The notes: generated by a model from the sequence alone, not told the origin. DNA of 64,000 nucleotides from Ralstonia pickettii DTP0602 (GCA_000471925.1 CP006667.1:372001-436000); one strand, 5' to 3'; shown: positions 28,678-38,260, counted from the stretch's first letter. Program-made: numbers and translations.

Positions 28678-29098
28678 GGGTACTCCGGATTCGGTGTTGT
28701 AACGATTGTTGCACAGCTGCGCCCCGGGGCGCGCTTGCCGGCTCCCGCTGCCGGTTGATTTCCGCTTGATGTCCAACTGGCGTCCGGTTAACGTCCGCCG
28801 CGGCCCAAAGCTGTATGCCCTGCCATGCGCGCAAGCCCCCTTTTGTGGGATTGCCGCAACGCTGCTGCACCGCCTTCAGAAATTTCTTCACCCTTTAAAA
28901 AGTCGTGACTTACACTGCCCGCCATAACCTCCGGAAATAGGTCGTCCGGGACATAATGAGTATCGGAGCGCGAGCATGGGACATAGAAGCCCTGCAGTGC
29001 GACACGGCGGGATGGTCAACCTGCCGTTTCGGGTCAAGGGTCAAATCACGTCCGGGGGCGGGAGCCGGGTCAGGTTCCGCACCAGGGGTGCCATCGAT
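28678..29098. other. Divergent region between rpiR-type gene and the pilin operon
   Basis: These 421 bases should contain promoters for the regulator and the minor pilin operon. An AT-richer stretch near 28890-28920 (CTTTAAAAAGTCGTGACTTA) may be the operon promoter. I saw no clear sigma-54 site. In-frame ATGs at 28976 and 29012 could extend the first pilin, but the extension would be an unusually long leader. Confidence 0.3.
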
Positions 29099-29539
29099 AT
29101 GGCACAGGGGGCCGGCGGCATGCCATGCCGTGGCAGGCCCGCGCGCGGCTTCACGCTGATCGAGCTGATGATCGCCGTGGCGGTCATCGCCATCCTCGCC
29201 GCCGTCGCCATTCCCAACTACAGCCGTTACGTCGTGCGCTCGAACCGCGCGGCGATCGAGTCCTTCATGCTCGAGGTCTCGGGCGCGCAGGAGCGTTTCC
29301 TGGTCGACAACCGCGCCTATGCCGCCAACCTCGGCGCGCTCGGCATGGCCGTGCCGGCGGGGCTGGCGGGACGCTACCAGGTCACCGTGGCGCCCACCGT
29401 GGCGCCGCCGCCCGGCTACACCATCGTGGCCACGCCGCTGGGCAGCCAGCTCAGCGGCGACACCGACTGCGGCACGCTGACGCTGACCAGTGCCGGCGCC
29501 AAGACCGCGTCGGGCGCCGCCACCAACTGCTGGAACTGA
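29099..29539 (+). CDS. pilE: Type IV pilin-like minor pilin PilE
   Basis: A class III prepilin: the leader ends in ...RPARG and is followed by FTLIELMIAVAVIAILAAVA, with the PilD cleavage after Gly, N-methylated Phe1 and Glu5. The globular part has an IESFMLEVSGAQERFLVDN helix and C-terminal cysteines (TDCGTL and TNC) forming the D-loop. I use ATG 29099 (AGGGG upstream), giving a 17-residue leader; ATG 29120 would give a more typical ten-residue leader. It is first in an operon of minor pilins that prime assembly of the type IV pilus. Confidence 0.85.
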   Translation: MAQGAGGMPCRGRPARGFTLIELMIAVAVIAILAAVAIPNYSRYVVRSNRAAIESFMLEVSGAQERFLVDNRAYAANLGALGMAVPAGLAGRYQVTVAPTVAPPPGYTIVATPLGSQLSGDTDCGTLTLTSAGAKTASGAATNCWN

Positions 29540-29541
29540 TC

Positions 29542-30036
29542 ATGCGGCGCGCCACTTCACTGATGCGGTTGCCGCGGCGCGCGGACACGCGCGGCTTCAC
29601 CCTGGTCGAACTGCTGTGCGCGCTGAGCGTGCTGGCGATCCTGGCGGTCGCGGCGGCGCCGTCGTTTGCGTCGCTGGTGGCGGGCCAGCGCGTGCGCGGT
29701 GCCTCGCTGGAGCTGGCGTCAGCGCTGGTGCTGGCGCGCAGCGAAGCGGTCAAGCGCAACGCCACCGTCAGCCTGGCCGCCACCGGCGCCGCGTGGACCG
29801 CCGGCTGGGCGGTCACCGCCGGCGCCGAGACGGTGCGCACCTTCGGGCCCTACAGCGGCCTGACCATCACCCCCAGCGCCGCCGGGGCACTGGCCATCGG
29901 CAACGACGGCCGGCTCACCGGCGCGGCAATGACCTTCGAGGTCGCGCCAAGCGGCGATACCTCCGCCAACTCGCGCGTCTGCGTGCAGGTCAGCGAGACC
30001 GGCCGCGTCGCCTCGGCCACGGGAGCCTGCACATGA
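29542..30036 (+). CDS. fimT: Minor pilin FimT/GspH family
   Basis: The 164-residue prepilin has leader ...RADTRG, cleavage, then FTLVELLCALSVLAILAVAA with Glu5. The globular domain matches the GspH/FimT family (GQRVRGASLELASALVLARS followed by EAVKRN), with two C-terminal cysteines (RVCVQV, GACT). It starts two bases after the pilE stop and overlaps pilV by ATGA, so it is translationally coupled. FimT proteins have been linked to DNA binding at the pilus tip during natural transformation in other genera; this is inference here. Confidence 0.9.
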   Translation: MRRATSLMRLPRRADTRGFTLVELLCALSVLAILAVAAAPSFASLVAGQRVRGASLELASALVLARSEAVKRNATVSLAATGAAWTAGWAVTAGAETVRTFGPYSGLTITPSAAGALAIGNDGRLTGAAMTFEVAPSGDTSANSRVCVQVSETGRVASATGACT

Positions 30037-30653
30037 CGCACAGAACCTCGCGGCCGCGGCCGCGTTTGCCTGTCCGCCGGCAGCAGGGTGGCTTCCTGCT
30101 GATCGAAGTGCTGGTGGCAGTGGTGATCCTGCTGGTCGCGCTGCTCGGCACGGCGGGGCTGGTGACGCGCTCTGGCCAGACCGAGATGGAGTCCTACCAG
30201 CGCGTGCAGGCGCTGGCGCTGCTGCAGGACATGGCGGTGCGCATCAACGCCAACCGCCAGGTCGCCACCTGCTACGCCAACGGTGCCAACGGCATGCTGC
30301 TGGGCACCACCGCGGCGCCGCCCGCAGGCTGCACGCAAGGCACCGCGGCGCAGCAGGCCACCGCCAACGCCGACCTGCAGGCCTGGAACACCGCGCTGCT
30401 TGGCAGCGCCGAGCAGCGCCCTGGCGCCAGCGGCGCCCCCGCGCAGGCGGTGGGCGCCATGATCGGCGCGCGCGGCTGCATCGAGACCGTTGATGCCGTC
30501 AGCCAGGTCTACCGTATCACCGTCGCCTGGCAGGGCCTGGCCACCACCGGCGCGCCCGCGCTCGGCTGTGGCAAGGACCAGTACGGCAACGATGCCTATC
30601 GCCGCGCGGTCAGCACGCAGATCCGCATCGGCACACTGGGGACCGTGTCATGA
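30033..30653 (+). CDS. pilV: Type IV pilus minor pilin PilV
   Basis: The 206-residue protein has a basic leader ending QQGG, then FLLIEVLVAVVILLVALLG, the prepilin helix with Glu5. The rest contains TEMESYQRVQALALLQDMA and VRINANRQVATCYANG, typical of PilV, and cysteines that could pair (TCYAN, GCTQG, RGCIE, LGCGK). PilV joins PilW, PilX, FimU and PilE in the tip complex with PilY1. It overlaps fimT and pilW by four bases. Confidence 0.92.
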   Translation: MTHRTSRPRPRLPVRRQQGGFLLIEVLVAVVILLVALLGTAGLVTRSGQTEMESYQRVQALALLQDMAVRINANRQVATCYANGANGMLLGTTAAPPAGCTQGTAAQQATANADLQAWNTALLGSAEQRPGASGAPAQAVGAMIGARGCIETVDAVSQVYRITVAWQGLATTGAPALGCGKDQYGNDAYRRAVSTQIRIGTLGTVS

Positions 30654-31696
30654 ACACGCTGCGCATTCCCAACGGCCGCCTGCGGCGGCGCCAGCGCGGC
30701 GTCTCGCTGATCGAGCTGATGATCGGCATCACCATCGGCCTGGTGCTGCTGACCGCGCTGGCCAGCCTGTACTACGCCAACAGCCTGTCGCGCACCGAGT
30801 TCGTCAAGTCGGCCGAGCAGGTGGAGAACGGCCGCTACGCGTTGGACCAGATTCGGCGCGAGGTGGAACTGGCGGGTTTCTTCGGCGCTGGCAGCATCGC
30901 GCGCGGCGCCACCGTGGCCGAGCCCGCGCTGTGCGCGGCAGACCCGGCGGCGCTGGGCTTCTCCGCGGCAGGCTTGACCGTGCCGCTGGCACTGGCGGGC
31001 TATGGGCCCGGCGTGGCGGCGCCATGCCTGCCTGACCTGGCGGCGACCTCCGAGGTGCTGGTGGTGCGGCGCGTGTCGACCACGCCGGTGGCCGCGCCCA
31101 CGCCGGGCGTGCCCTACCTGCAGGTCTCGGCCTGCCCGCAGGACGCCAATTCCTTCGTCTTCGACGCCAGCGCCGCGGCGGCCTTCGGCCTGCGCACCAA
31201 GGCCTGCGATCCCGCCCAGCCCGCCGCGCTGCGCCAGGCCGTGGTGCGCGTGTTCTACCTGGCCGGCTGCGACCGCTGCACCAACGGCGGCGACGGCATC
31301 CCCACGCTGAAGATGGCCGAACTGGTGGGCGGTGCGTTCCAGTCGCGCTCGGTTGCGCAGGGCGTGCAGGACATGCACCTGCTGTACGGCGTGGACCTGG
31401 ACAGCAACGGCTCGGCCGACTGCTACGTGGACGACCCGGGCAGCAACAACGCCGCCGCCTGCGCCACCGTGCCGGGCTACGACTGGACCAATGCGCTCGC
31501 CAACTGGGGCAACGTCACCACCGTGCGCGTGAACCTGCTGGCGCGCACGCTGCGGCCCTCCGGCGGCCAGTCCGACAACCGCACCTACGACCTTGGCCGC
31601 GCCGCCGCCAGCGGGCCGTTCAATGACGGCTTCAAGCGCCACGTCTACGCCCAGGTGGCGCGGCTGGTCAACGTGGCCGGGCTGCGCGAGCAATGA
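30650..31696 (+). CDS. pilW: Type IV pilus minor pilin PilW
   Basis: The 348-residue prepilin has a leader ending RRRQRG, then VSLIELMIGITIGLVLLTAL with Glu5. The segment LSRTEFVKSAEQVENGRYAL, then DQIRREVELAGFFGAG, is characteristic of PilW. The larger globular region contains many cysteines (AACPQD-like, GCDRCTNG, DCYVDD, AACATV). PilW links the minor pilin complex to PilX and PilY1. It overlaps pilV and pilX by ATGA. Confidence 0.93.
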   Translation: MNTLRIPNGRLRRRQRGVSLIELMIGITIGLVLLTALASLYYANSLSRTEFVKSAEQVENGRYALDQIRREVELAGFFGAGSIARGATVAEPALCAADPAALGFSAAGLTVPLALAGYGPGVAAPCLPDLAATSEVLVVRRVSTTPVAAPTPGVPYLQVSACPQDANSFVFDASAAAAFGLRTKACDPAQPAALRQAVVRVFYLAGCDRCTNGGDGIPTLKMAELVGGAFQSRSVAQGVQDMHLLYGVDLDSNGSADCYVDDPGSNNAAACATVPGYDWTNALANWGNVTTVRVNLLARTLRPSGGQSDNRTYDLGRAAASGPFNDGFKRHVYAQVARLVNVAGLREQ

Positions 31697-32286
31697 CCTC
31701 ACACCGCAAAGAGCAAGCAATGATCAAGCTACCGGGTCATAAACGGCAGGGCCGGCCACTGCGCCGCAGGCAGGACGGGGTCACGCTGGTGGTCACGCTG
31801 GTGTTCATGGTCCTGTTCCTGCTGATCGCCGTGGCCATGGTCAATTCCGGGCTGGTCAACGTGAAGGTGGCCGCCAACCAGCAGCACACCGCCGAAGCGC
31901 GCGACGTGGCGCAGCAGGCGATCGAGCAGGTGATCAGCAACGATTTCACCAAGGCGCCGGCGGCGGTTGCCGTGCCGGTGGACGTCAGCGGCGACGGCAA
32001 GGCGGACTATGTGGCGCAGGTGGCGCAGCCGGAGTGCGTGACAAGCAAGCCGATGAAGAACGTCGAGCTTGACCTGAGCGATGCCGACGACGTGTCTTGC
32101 CTGATCGGCAGCGGCGTGCAGAACACCGGGATCGTGACGGCGGGCAACAACGGCGGCAATTCGCTGTGCAATGCCACGCAATGGGATGTGGCGGCCACCG
32201 TCAACGATGCCGCCAATACCGGCACGGTTGCCACCGTGCACCAGGGCGTGGCGGTGCGCATGCCAACCGGTTCGGCCTGTCCGTGA
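31693..32286 (+). CDS. pilX: Type IV pilus assembly protein PilX
   Basis: The 197-residue product starts at ATG 31693 overlapping the pilW stop; ATG 31720 (MIKLPGHK) is an alternative. The basic leader ends RRRQDG and is followed by VTLVVTLVFMVLFLLIAVAM. As usual in PilX, the fifth mature residue is not Glu (here Val). EARDVAQQAIEQVISNDF and a C-terminal domain with cysteines (PECVTS, VSCLIG, LCNATQ, SACP) follow. PilX helps initiate pili and present PilY1 at the tip. Confidence 0.88.
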   Translation: MTSHRKEQAMIKLPGHKRQGRPLRRRQDGVTLVVTLVFMVLFLLIAVAMVNSGLVNVKVAANQQHTAEARDVAQQAIEQVISNDFTKAPAAVAVPVDVSGDGKADYVAQVAQPECVTSKPMKNVELDLSDADDVSCLIGSGVQNTGIVTAGNNGGNSLCNATQWDVAATVNDAANTGTVATVHQGVAVRMPTGSACP

Positions 32287-32335
32287 ACGCGCAGGACACC
32301 ACGACCTTTTCACTATCGATCGGACGGGAACCAGC

Positions 32336-35300
32336 ATGACGACCAACGCCTGCCGGCAGCGCCGCCTTGCGGCCTTCGCAATCGCCTTGCTTACCTTTGC
32401 GGCCGTGAACGGCGCGCGCGCCGAGGACATCGACTTGTTCACCGGCCTGCAGTCCAACGCCGGCACCAAGCCCAACGTGCTGCTGCTGCTGGACAACGCG
32501 TCCACATGGAACGCCAGCACCATCATCAAGGGCTGCGACACGCCCGATGTGGTCAGCGCCAACAATGCCGGCACCGATGTGGGCGCGATCCAGTGCGCGC
32601 TGTACCGCGCGGTCAACACGCTGGTGACCAACGAGCAGCTGGCCGGCAACATCAACATGGGCTTGATGATGTTCGGCACCGGCACAAACGTCGGCGGCCA
32701 GTTCCGCCATCCGGCGGCGGCGCCCTACACCCTGCCGCTGATGGATAAGACCAACGGCCCCCAGTTCCTCGAGTACATCAAGAGCATCGACCGCCAGGCC
32801 GACAACGCGAACAATTCGCAGGTGGGTTCCGGCATGCAGGAGGCGTGGGCCTTCTTTGCCGGCAAGAAGGGTTTGTCGGGCACGCAGTACACATCGCCGA
32901 TCACCAACCCCTGCCAGAAGAACTTCGTCATCTATATCGCCAACGCGGTCAACAACGGCAAGCCGCAGGACACCGGAACCGTGGCCAAGGATGCGCTGGT
33001 GGCGGCGGGAGCCAATGCAACGCAGCTCACGCAGCTCAAGCTCGATTCGGCCGCCAACAAGTACGAGAGCAACTGGGGCGATGAATGGGCGCGGTTCATG
33101 TACCAGACGGACGTGAACGGCAACGTCGATAACAACCAGAACATCATCACCTACACCATCGCTGTCACGGACGGCAAGAATCCGGACTATGTCGAGTCGA
33201 CCCGCAGCATGGCCGACAACGCCGGTGGCAAGCGCTACGTGGTGGAGCTGGGCGACGTGCAGGCGCTGGTCGATGCGCTGCTGCAGATCTTCAACGAGAT
33301 GCAGGCAGTCAACAACGTGTTCTCGTCGGTGAGCCTGCCGGTCAGCGTGAACGGGCAGGGCTCGTACCTGAACCAGATCTACATCGGCATGTTCCGTCCC
33401 GACGCCACCGCGGCGCCGCGCTGGATGGGCAACCTGAAGCAATACAAGCTCGGCTACGACAGCAACAAGCAGATCGTGGTGCTGGACGCGAACCCGAGCG
33501 GGCCCAACCAGAAGAGCGCGATCAGCAACGCCGGCACGGGCTTTATCTCGCCCAATGCCAAGAGCTTCTGGACCGCGGAGCCGCCGCTGGCGTTCAGCGG
33601 CAGCAGCTATTCCGGCAGCGCTGTCGCCGGCTGGCCCGCCAAGGGCTTCTGGGTCAATAGCCCCTCGGGCGCGGCCGGGGCGCTGGACTCCGCGGACGGC
33701 GTTGCCGGTGTGATCGGCGGCGACGGCGAGATCGTCGAGAAGGGCGGCGCCGGCGAAATGCTGCGCACGCAGATCGTCACCGACCAGGCCGCGCGCAAGC
33801 TCTACACCTGCCCGTCGGGCGCGTGTACCAGCAAGACCCTGGCGTCGTTCGATACCGCCAACACCTGGCTGACCGACACCACCGGGCAGACGGCGCTGAA
33901 CAGCAGCGCTGCCGACGTGAAGAACCTGATCAACTGGGTGCGCGGCCGCGACGTGGGGGCGCTGGGCGAGAGCACCGTGGCCGGCAAGGAACAGCAGAAG
34001 GGCCCCGGCGGCAGCGTCACGGTGCGCGGCTCGGTGCACGGCGATGTGCTGCACTCGCGCCCGGTGGTGATCAACTATGGCGGCACCACCGGCGTGGTGG
34101 TCTTCTATGGCGCCAATGACGGCGTCTTCCATGCGGTCAACGGCAATCAGACCACCGGCATCAATGGCGTGCGCCCCGGCGGCGAGCTGTGGGGCTTCGT
34201 GCCGCCGGAGTTCTACGGCAAGCTCGGCCGCCTCTACACCAACGCGCCCGAGGTGCAGCTGAGCGGCTCGCCGACCGGCTCAGGCGCCAAGCCGCGCGAC
34301 TATTTCTTCGACGGCACCACCACGGTGTTCCAGGACCTGCGCGACCCGGCCAATCCGCGCGTGGTGATCTACCTGACGGCGCGGCGCGGCGGGCGGCTGG
34401 TCTATGCGCTGGACGTGACCAACCCGGTGGCGCCCGAGTTCCTGTGGAAGTCCGACAGCAACCAGATCGCCGAACTGGGCCAGACCTGGTCGCAGCCGCG
34501 CGTGATCCGCGTCAAGGGCTACACCAACCCGCTGGTGGTGATGGGCGCCGGCTACGATACCGCCGAAGACGCCGAGCCGTCGCAGGGCGGCGGCGCAACG
34601 GGGCAGGGGCGCGGCGTGATCGTGTTCGACGCGCTCAAGGGCACTGTGGTGCGGGCGTGGCTGGCCGATTGCACCGGCCTCGACGCCACCGCCTGCTCGG
34701 TACCCACCGGCCTGAACCGCGCCATCCCGTCAGACGTCGCGGTGGTGGACCGCAATGGCGACGGCCTGATCGACAAGGGCTATGTCGGCGACATGGGCGG
34801 CAATGTCTGGCGCCTGGATTTCGAGACCGCCACCGGCACGGGCCCGGCGGCCTGGACGCTGGGCAAGTTCGCCTCGCTGGGCGGCGCGCAGAGCAGCAAC
34901 GATGCGCGCAAGTTCATGTACCCGCCCGACGTCATCACCACCGGCGCCTACGACGCGGTGATGATCGGCAGCGGCGACCGCGAGCATCCGCTATACACCA
35001 CCAGCAACGTGGCGGGCCTGGCCTATAACGTCACCAACCGTTTCTACATGCTGAAGGACACCGCGCTCACCGGCGGGCTGCCGGCGACATGGACGCCGCT
35101 GACCGACAGCAGCCTGTTCAACGCCACCGCCACGGTGTATGCGGATTCGGGTACCAGCAAGGGCTTCTACCTGACGCTGGGGACCGGTGAGAAGGTGGTC
35201 AACGCGCCGCTGACGGTGGCCGGCTACACCTACTTCGGCACCAATACTCCCAGCGTGCCAAAGACCGGGGTCTGCTATCCGGACCTCGGCATCGCGAGGG

Positions 35301-35578
35301 GCTATGCGGTGTCGTTCCTGACGGGCAAGGGGCTTAACGACAACCGCTATGTCCAGTTCAACAACGGCGGCCTGCCGCCGTCGCCGGTGTTCGGCGTGGT
35401 GGCGGTGAGCGATGCCCAGGGTAACACCAGCAACGTGCCGGTGCTGATCGGCGGCGGCAACCAGACCGGGCCGGGCGGTGGCGACAATACCTCGTCGCTC
35501 GGTGCGCAGAAGATCTCGCCGCCGGGGATCGGCAAGCGCAAGCGGACTTACTGGTACACGCAGGCCGACAAGCAGTAG
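32336..35578 (+). CDS. pilY1: Type IV pilus tip adhesin/assembly protein PilY1
   Basis: The 1080-residue secreted protein has a signal peptide ending NGARAE. The N-terminal half has a von Willebrand A-like fold, but its metal site (VLLLLDNASTWNAS: Asp53-x-Ala55-x-Thr57) departs from DxSxS. The C-terminal half is the PilY1 beta-propeller (GDVLHSRPVVINYG, VVVFYGANDGVFHAVNG, VVIYLTARRGGRLVYALDV) with the EF-hand-like calcium loop DRNGDGLID starting at Asp805, known in Pseudomonas to control retraction. It is the last gene of the operon. A terminator follows inside the opposite gene. Confidence 0.93.
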   Translation: MTTNACRQRRLAAFAIALLTFAAVNGARAEDIDLFTGLQSNAGTKPNVLLLLDNASTWNASTIIKGCDTPDVVSANNAGTDVGAIQCALYRAVNTLVTNEQLAGNINMGLMMFGTGTNVGGQFRHPAAAPYTLPLMDKTNGPQFLEYIKSIDRQADNANNSQVGSGMQEAWAFFAGKKGLSGTQYTSPITNPCQKNFVIYIANAVNNGKPQDTGTVAKDALVAAGANATQLTQLKLDSAANKYESNWGDEWARFMYQTDVNGNVDNNQNIITYTIAVTDGKNPDYVESTRSMADNAGGKRYVVELGDVQALVDALLQIFNEMQAVNNVFSSVSLPVSVNGQGSYLNQIYIGMFRPDATAAPRWMGNLKQYKLGYDSNKQIVVLDANPSGPNQKSAISNAGTGFISPNAKSFWTAEPPLAFSGSSYSGSAVAGWPAKGFWVNSPSGAAGALDSADGVAGVIGGDGEIVEKGGAGEMLRTQIVTDQAARKLYTCPSGACTSKTLASFDTANTWLTDTTGQTALNSSAADVKNLINWVRGRDVGALGESTVAGKEQQKGPGGSVTVRGSVHGDVLHSRPVVINYGGTTGVVVFYGANDGVFHAVNGNQTTGINGVRPGGELWGFVPPEFYGKLGRLYTNAPEVQLSGSPTGSGAKPRDYFFDGTTTVFQDLRDPANPRVVIYLTARRGGRLVYALDVTNPVAPEFLWKSDSNQIAELGQTWSQPRVIRVKGYTNPLVVMGAGYDTAEDAEPSQGGGATGQGRGVIVFDALKGTVVRAWLADCTGLDATACSVPTGLNRAIPSDVAVVDRNGDGLIDKGYVGDMGGNVWRLDFETATGTGPAAWTLGKFASLGGAQSSNDARKFMYPPDVITTGAYDAVMIGSGDREHPLYTTSNVAGLAYNVTNRFYMLKDTALTGGLPATWTPLTDSSLFNATATVYADSGTSKGFYLTLGTGEKVVNAPLTVAGYTYFGTNTPSVPKTGVCYPDLGIARGYAVSFLTGKGLNDNRYVQFNNGGLPPSPVFGVVAVSDAQGNTSNVPVLIGGGNQTGPGGGDNTSSLGAQKISPPGIGKRKRTYWYTQADKQ

Positions 35579-35585
35579 GTCGCAG

Positions 35586-37073
35586 TTACGGCGCCGCTGC
35601 CACGGCGCCGTTTTCTTCCTGCCACCACCCACCCCCCAACGCCTGCAGCAACGCCGCCGAATCCGCCAGCCGGTCGGCGCGCGCCTGCGCCAGTTCCAGC
35701 GAAGCCTGCCGGGATTGCCGTTCCGCATCCAGCACCGTCAGCTGGCTGACGCCGCCCAGCTGGTACTGCTCCGACACCACCGCCAGCGTGTCGCGCGCCT
35801 GGCGTGCGCTGTCGGCGCGTTCGCGCAGCGCGGCGGCGTCGGCTTCGAGGGCGCGGAGTGAGTCGGCCACGTTCTGCAATCCCTGCAGCACGGCTTGCCG
35901 ATACGCGGCCAGCGACTGCTCATAAGCCGCCTCCGCCGCGCGCTTGCGCGCCTGCAATTCACCGCCGCGGAACACCGGCTGCACCAGCCCCGCGGCAAGG
36001 CTCCATACATTGAGGCTGCTGAACAGGTCGCGCGCGGCGGTGGCCTGGGTGCCGCCGCTGGCGCTCAGCGTCACCTGCGGATAGAGGTTGGCGGTGGCCA
36101 CGCCGATATTGGCCGAGGCCTGGTGCAGCAGCGCCTCGGCCGCACGGATGTCGGGGCGGCGGCGCGCCAGCGAGGAGGGCAGGCTGACTGGCAGCGTGTC
36201 GGGCAGGTGCAGGTCGTCGAGGCGGAATTCCGGCAACTGGGCCGCGGCCGGCGTCTGGCCGGTGTAGACCGCGAGCTGGTGGCGCGTGGTCTCGAGTTGT
36301 CGCTGCAGCGATGGCACCAGCGCCTGCGTCTGCGCCAGTTCCGCGCGCTGGCGCTGCACTTCCACACGCGCCACGCCGCCTGCGTGCAGGCGTTCTTCGG
36401 TGATGCCGAGCTGGCGCTGCTGGGCTTGCGCGACCGCGACCGTATCGGCCAGCTGCGCGCGCAAGCCCGCTTCGCGGATCGCCGCGGTGGCGACGTTGGC
36501 GGCCAGCGCCAGGCGCGCGGCTTCGAGTTCGTAGCGCTGGTAGTCCACCGCCGCCTGCAATCCCTCCAGTTCGCGTCGCTGGCCGCCAAACAGGTCGAGC
36601 ACGTATGACACCTGCACCGTGGCGCCGTACAGCGTGAACGGGCCGGGGCTGGGAAACGCAGTGATGCCCAGCGATTGGAAATCGACCTGCTGACGGGTGG
36701 TATTGAGCGTTGCGTCGACCGCGGGCCAACGTGTGGCCCCGGTGCGCGCGGCCAGGTTCTCCTGCGCCTCGCGCAGCCGGGCGCGGGCCTGGGCGAGCGT
36801 GGGGCTGGCGTCGAGCGCGGTGCGGATGGTGGCGTCAAGCGCCGGGCTGCGGAACAGGGACCACCACTGCGCCGGCACGTCAGCGCCGGCGGCCAGTGTC
36901 TGTGCGTGCGCCTGGCCGGGCGCGTCCGCGGTGTCGGCGGCAACCGTTGCCACCGGCTGCGGGCCCCGCACATAGCCGGCGTCATCCGGCGGCGCGGGGG
37001 CGTGGAAATCCGGTCCGACGGCGCAGCCGCACAACAGCGCGGCGGCGGCGAACACAGGTGTCAGTCGAGACAT
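35586..37073 (-). CDS. NodT-type outer membrane factor lipoprotein of an efflux system
   Basis: The 495-residue protein has a lipoprotein signal (ALLCGCAVGPDF) and the duplicated outer membrane efflux fold of the NodT family: WWSLFRSPALDATIRTAL, SLARRRPDIRAAEALLHQAS, ANIGVATANLYPQVTLSAS and QYQLGGVSQLTVLDAERQ. It forms the outer membrane exit duct. Start 37073 follows AAGGAG. It is the last gene of an operon with TetR, HlyD, ABC ATPase and ABC permease, separated by 11 bases from the permease, so it presumably completes that exporter. Confidence 0.92.
   Translation of the reverse strand: MSRLTPVFAAAALLCGCAVGPDFHAPAPPDDAGYVRGPQPVATVAADTADAPGQAHAQTLAAGADVPAQWWSLFRSPALDATIRTALDASPTLAQARARLREAQENLAARTGATRWPAVDATLNTTRQQVDFQSLGITAFPSPGPFTLYGATVQVSYVLDLFGGQRRELEGLQAAVDYQRYELEAARLALAANVATAAIREAGLRAQLADTVAVAQAQQRQLGITEERLHAGGVARVEVQRQRAELAQTQALVPSLQRQLETTRHQLAVYTGQTPAAAQLPEFRLDDLHLPDTLPVSLPSSLARRRPDIRAAEALLHQASANIGVATANLYPQVTLSASGGTQATAARDLFSSLNVWSLAAGLVQPVFRGGELQARKRAAEAAYEQSLAAYRQAVLQGLQNVADSLRALEADAAALRERADSARQARDTLAVVSEQYQLGGVSQLTVLDAERQSRQASLELAQARADRLADSAALLQALGGGWWQEENGAVAAAP
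35588..35616 (+). terminator. Terminator of the pilus operon, inside the 3' end of the convergent gene
   Basis: ACGGCGCCG (35588-35596) pairs with CGGCGCCGT (35603-35611) around CTGCCA, followed by TTTTCTT. It starts ten bases after the pilY1 stop. On the minus strand the same bases encode the last codons (NGAVAAAP) of the outer membrane factor gene. Confidence 0.85.
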
Positions 37074-37084
37074 GGCGAACTCCT

Positions 37085-38260
37085 TCAGTCCAGCGTGCGG
37101 CGATAGAAACGCACCGCGATCGCCATCACCACCACGATAAACAGCGCCATCGGCCAGACCTGGGGCCATAGTTCGACCCAGCCGTTGCCTTTGAGCAGGA
37201 TGCCGCGCACCATGCGGTTGAAATACGTCATCGGCAGGATGTTGCCGATGACCTGCGCCCAGCCGGGCATGCCGGCGAACGGGAACATAAAGCCCGAAAG
37301 CAGGATATTGGGCAGGAAGTAGAAGAAGGTGAGCTGCATCGCCTGCAGCTGGTTCTGCGCCAGCGACGACAGCGTGATGCCCACGGTCAGGTTGGCCGCG
37401 ATAAACAGCAGCGCGGCCAGGTACACCGCCGTTACCGAGCCGACGAAGGGCACGTCGAAAACCCAGCGTGCGGCCAGCAGCACGATGGTCGACTGCAGCA
37501 GCCCGATGAAGATGTAAGGCACGATCTTCCCGGTCATCACCTCGATCGGCCGCACTGGCGTGGCCAGCAGGTTTTCCATGGTGCCGCGCTCGCGTTCGCG
37601 CGTCATTGCCAGCCCGGTCATCATCACCATCGTCATCGACAGGATCACGCCCATCAGGCCGGGGATGATGTTGTACTGGGTCAGTCCCTCCGGGTTGTAC
37701 AGACGCTGCACCTGTACGTCGAACGGCGCCTTGCCGCCGGCCAGCGGCGCCAGCGCTCCCTTCAGGTCATGGGTGCCGACGCTGTAGGGCAGCTGCGGCA
37801 GCGCCGCGATGGCCTGGCCGGTGGCCGAGGGGTCGGTGGCGTCGGCCTCGACCAGCAGTGCGGGGCGTTCGCCGCGCAGCAGCTTGCGCGTGAAGTCGGG
37901 TGGGATGCTGAGCACGAACTGCACCTCGCCCTTCATCAGGGCCTGGCGCCCCGCGGCTTCGTCGGGCAGCGTGGCGACCACCTTGAAGTAGGTCGAGTTC
38001 TGCATGCTGGCGATGAACGAGCGCGTGAATTCGCTCTGGTCGGCGGCGATCACCGCGGTCGGCAGGTGGCGCGGGTCGGTGTTGATGGCAAAGCCGAACA
38101 GCAGCAGCTGCATGATCGGCAGGCCGACGATCATGCCGAAGGTGACGCGGTCGCGACGCAGCTGCAGGAATTCCTTCAACACGATGCTCCACCAGCGCTG
38201 GACCGAGAAGCGCGTGGCGGTGCCATTGCCGGCAGCGGGTTTGCGGGAGGCGGCGGTCAT
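37085..38260 (-). CDS. ABC-2 type permease, YbhR/YbhS-like
   Basis: The 391-residue membrane protein has the ABC-2 layout: one N-terminal helix (RVTFGMIVGLPIMQLLLFGF), a periplasmic domain of about 140 residues, then five helices with the characteristic ERERGTMENLLATPVRPIEV loop and LSSLAQNQLQAMQLTFFYFL. YbhR/YbhS of E. coli form a drug and cation exporter with YbhF and YbhG. Here there is one permease gene, so it probably acts as a homodimer. Its start overlaps the ATPase stop by four bases. Confidence 0.93.
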   Translation of the reverse strand: MTAASRKPAAGNGTATRFSVQRWWSIVLKEFLQLRRDRVTFGMIVGLPIMQLLLFGFAINTDPRHLPTAVIAADQSEFTRSFIASMQNSTYFKVVATLPDEAAGRQALMKGEVQFVLSIPPDFTRKLLRGERPALLVEADATDPSATGQAIAALPQLPYSVGTHDLKGALAPLAGGKAPFDVQVQRLYNPEGLTQYNIIPGLMGVILSMTMVMMTGLAMTRERERGTMENLLATPVRPIEVMTGKIVPYIFIGLLQSTIVLLAARWVFDVPFVGSVTAVYLAALLFIAANLTVGITLSSLAQNQLQAMQLTFFYFLPNILLSGFMFPFAGMPGWAQVIGNILPMTYFNRMVRGILLKGNGWVELWPQVWPMALFIVVVMAIAVRFYRRTLD

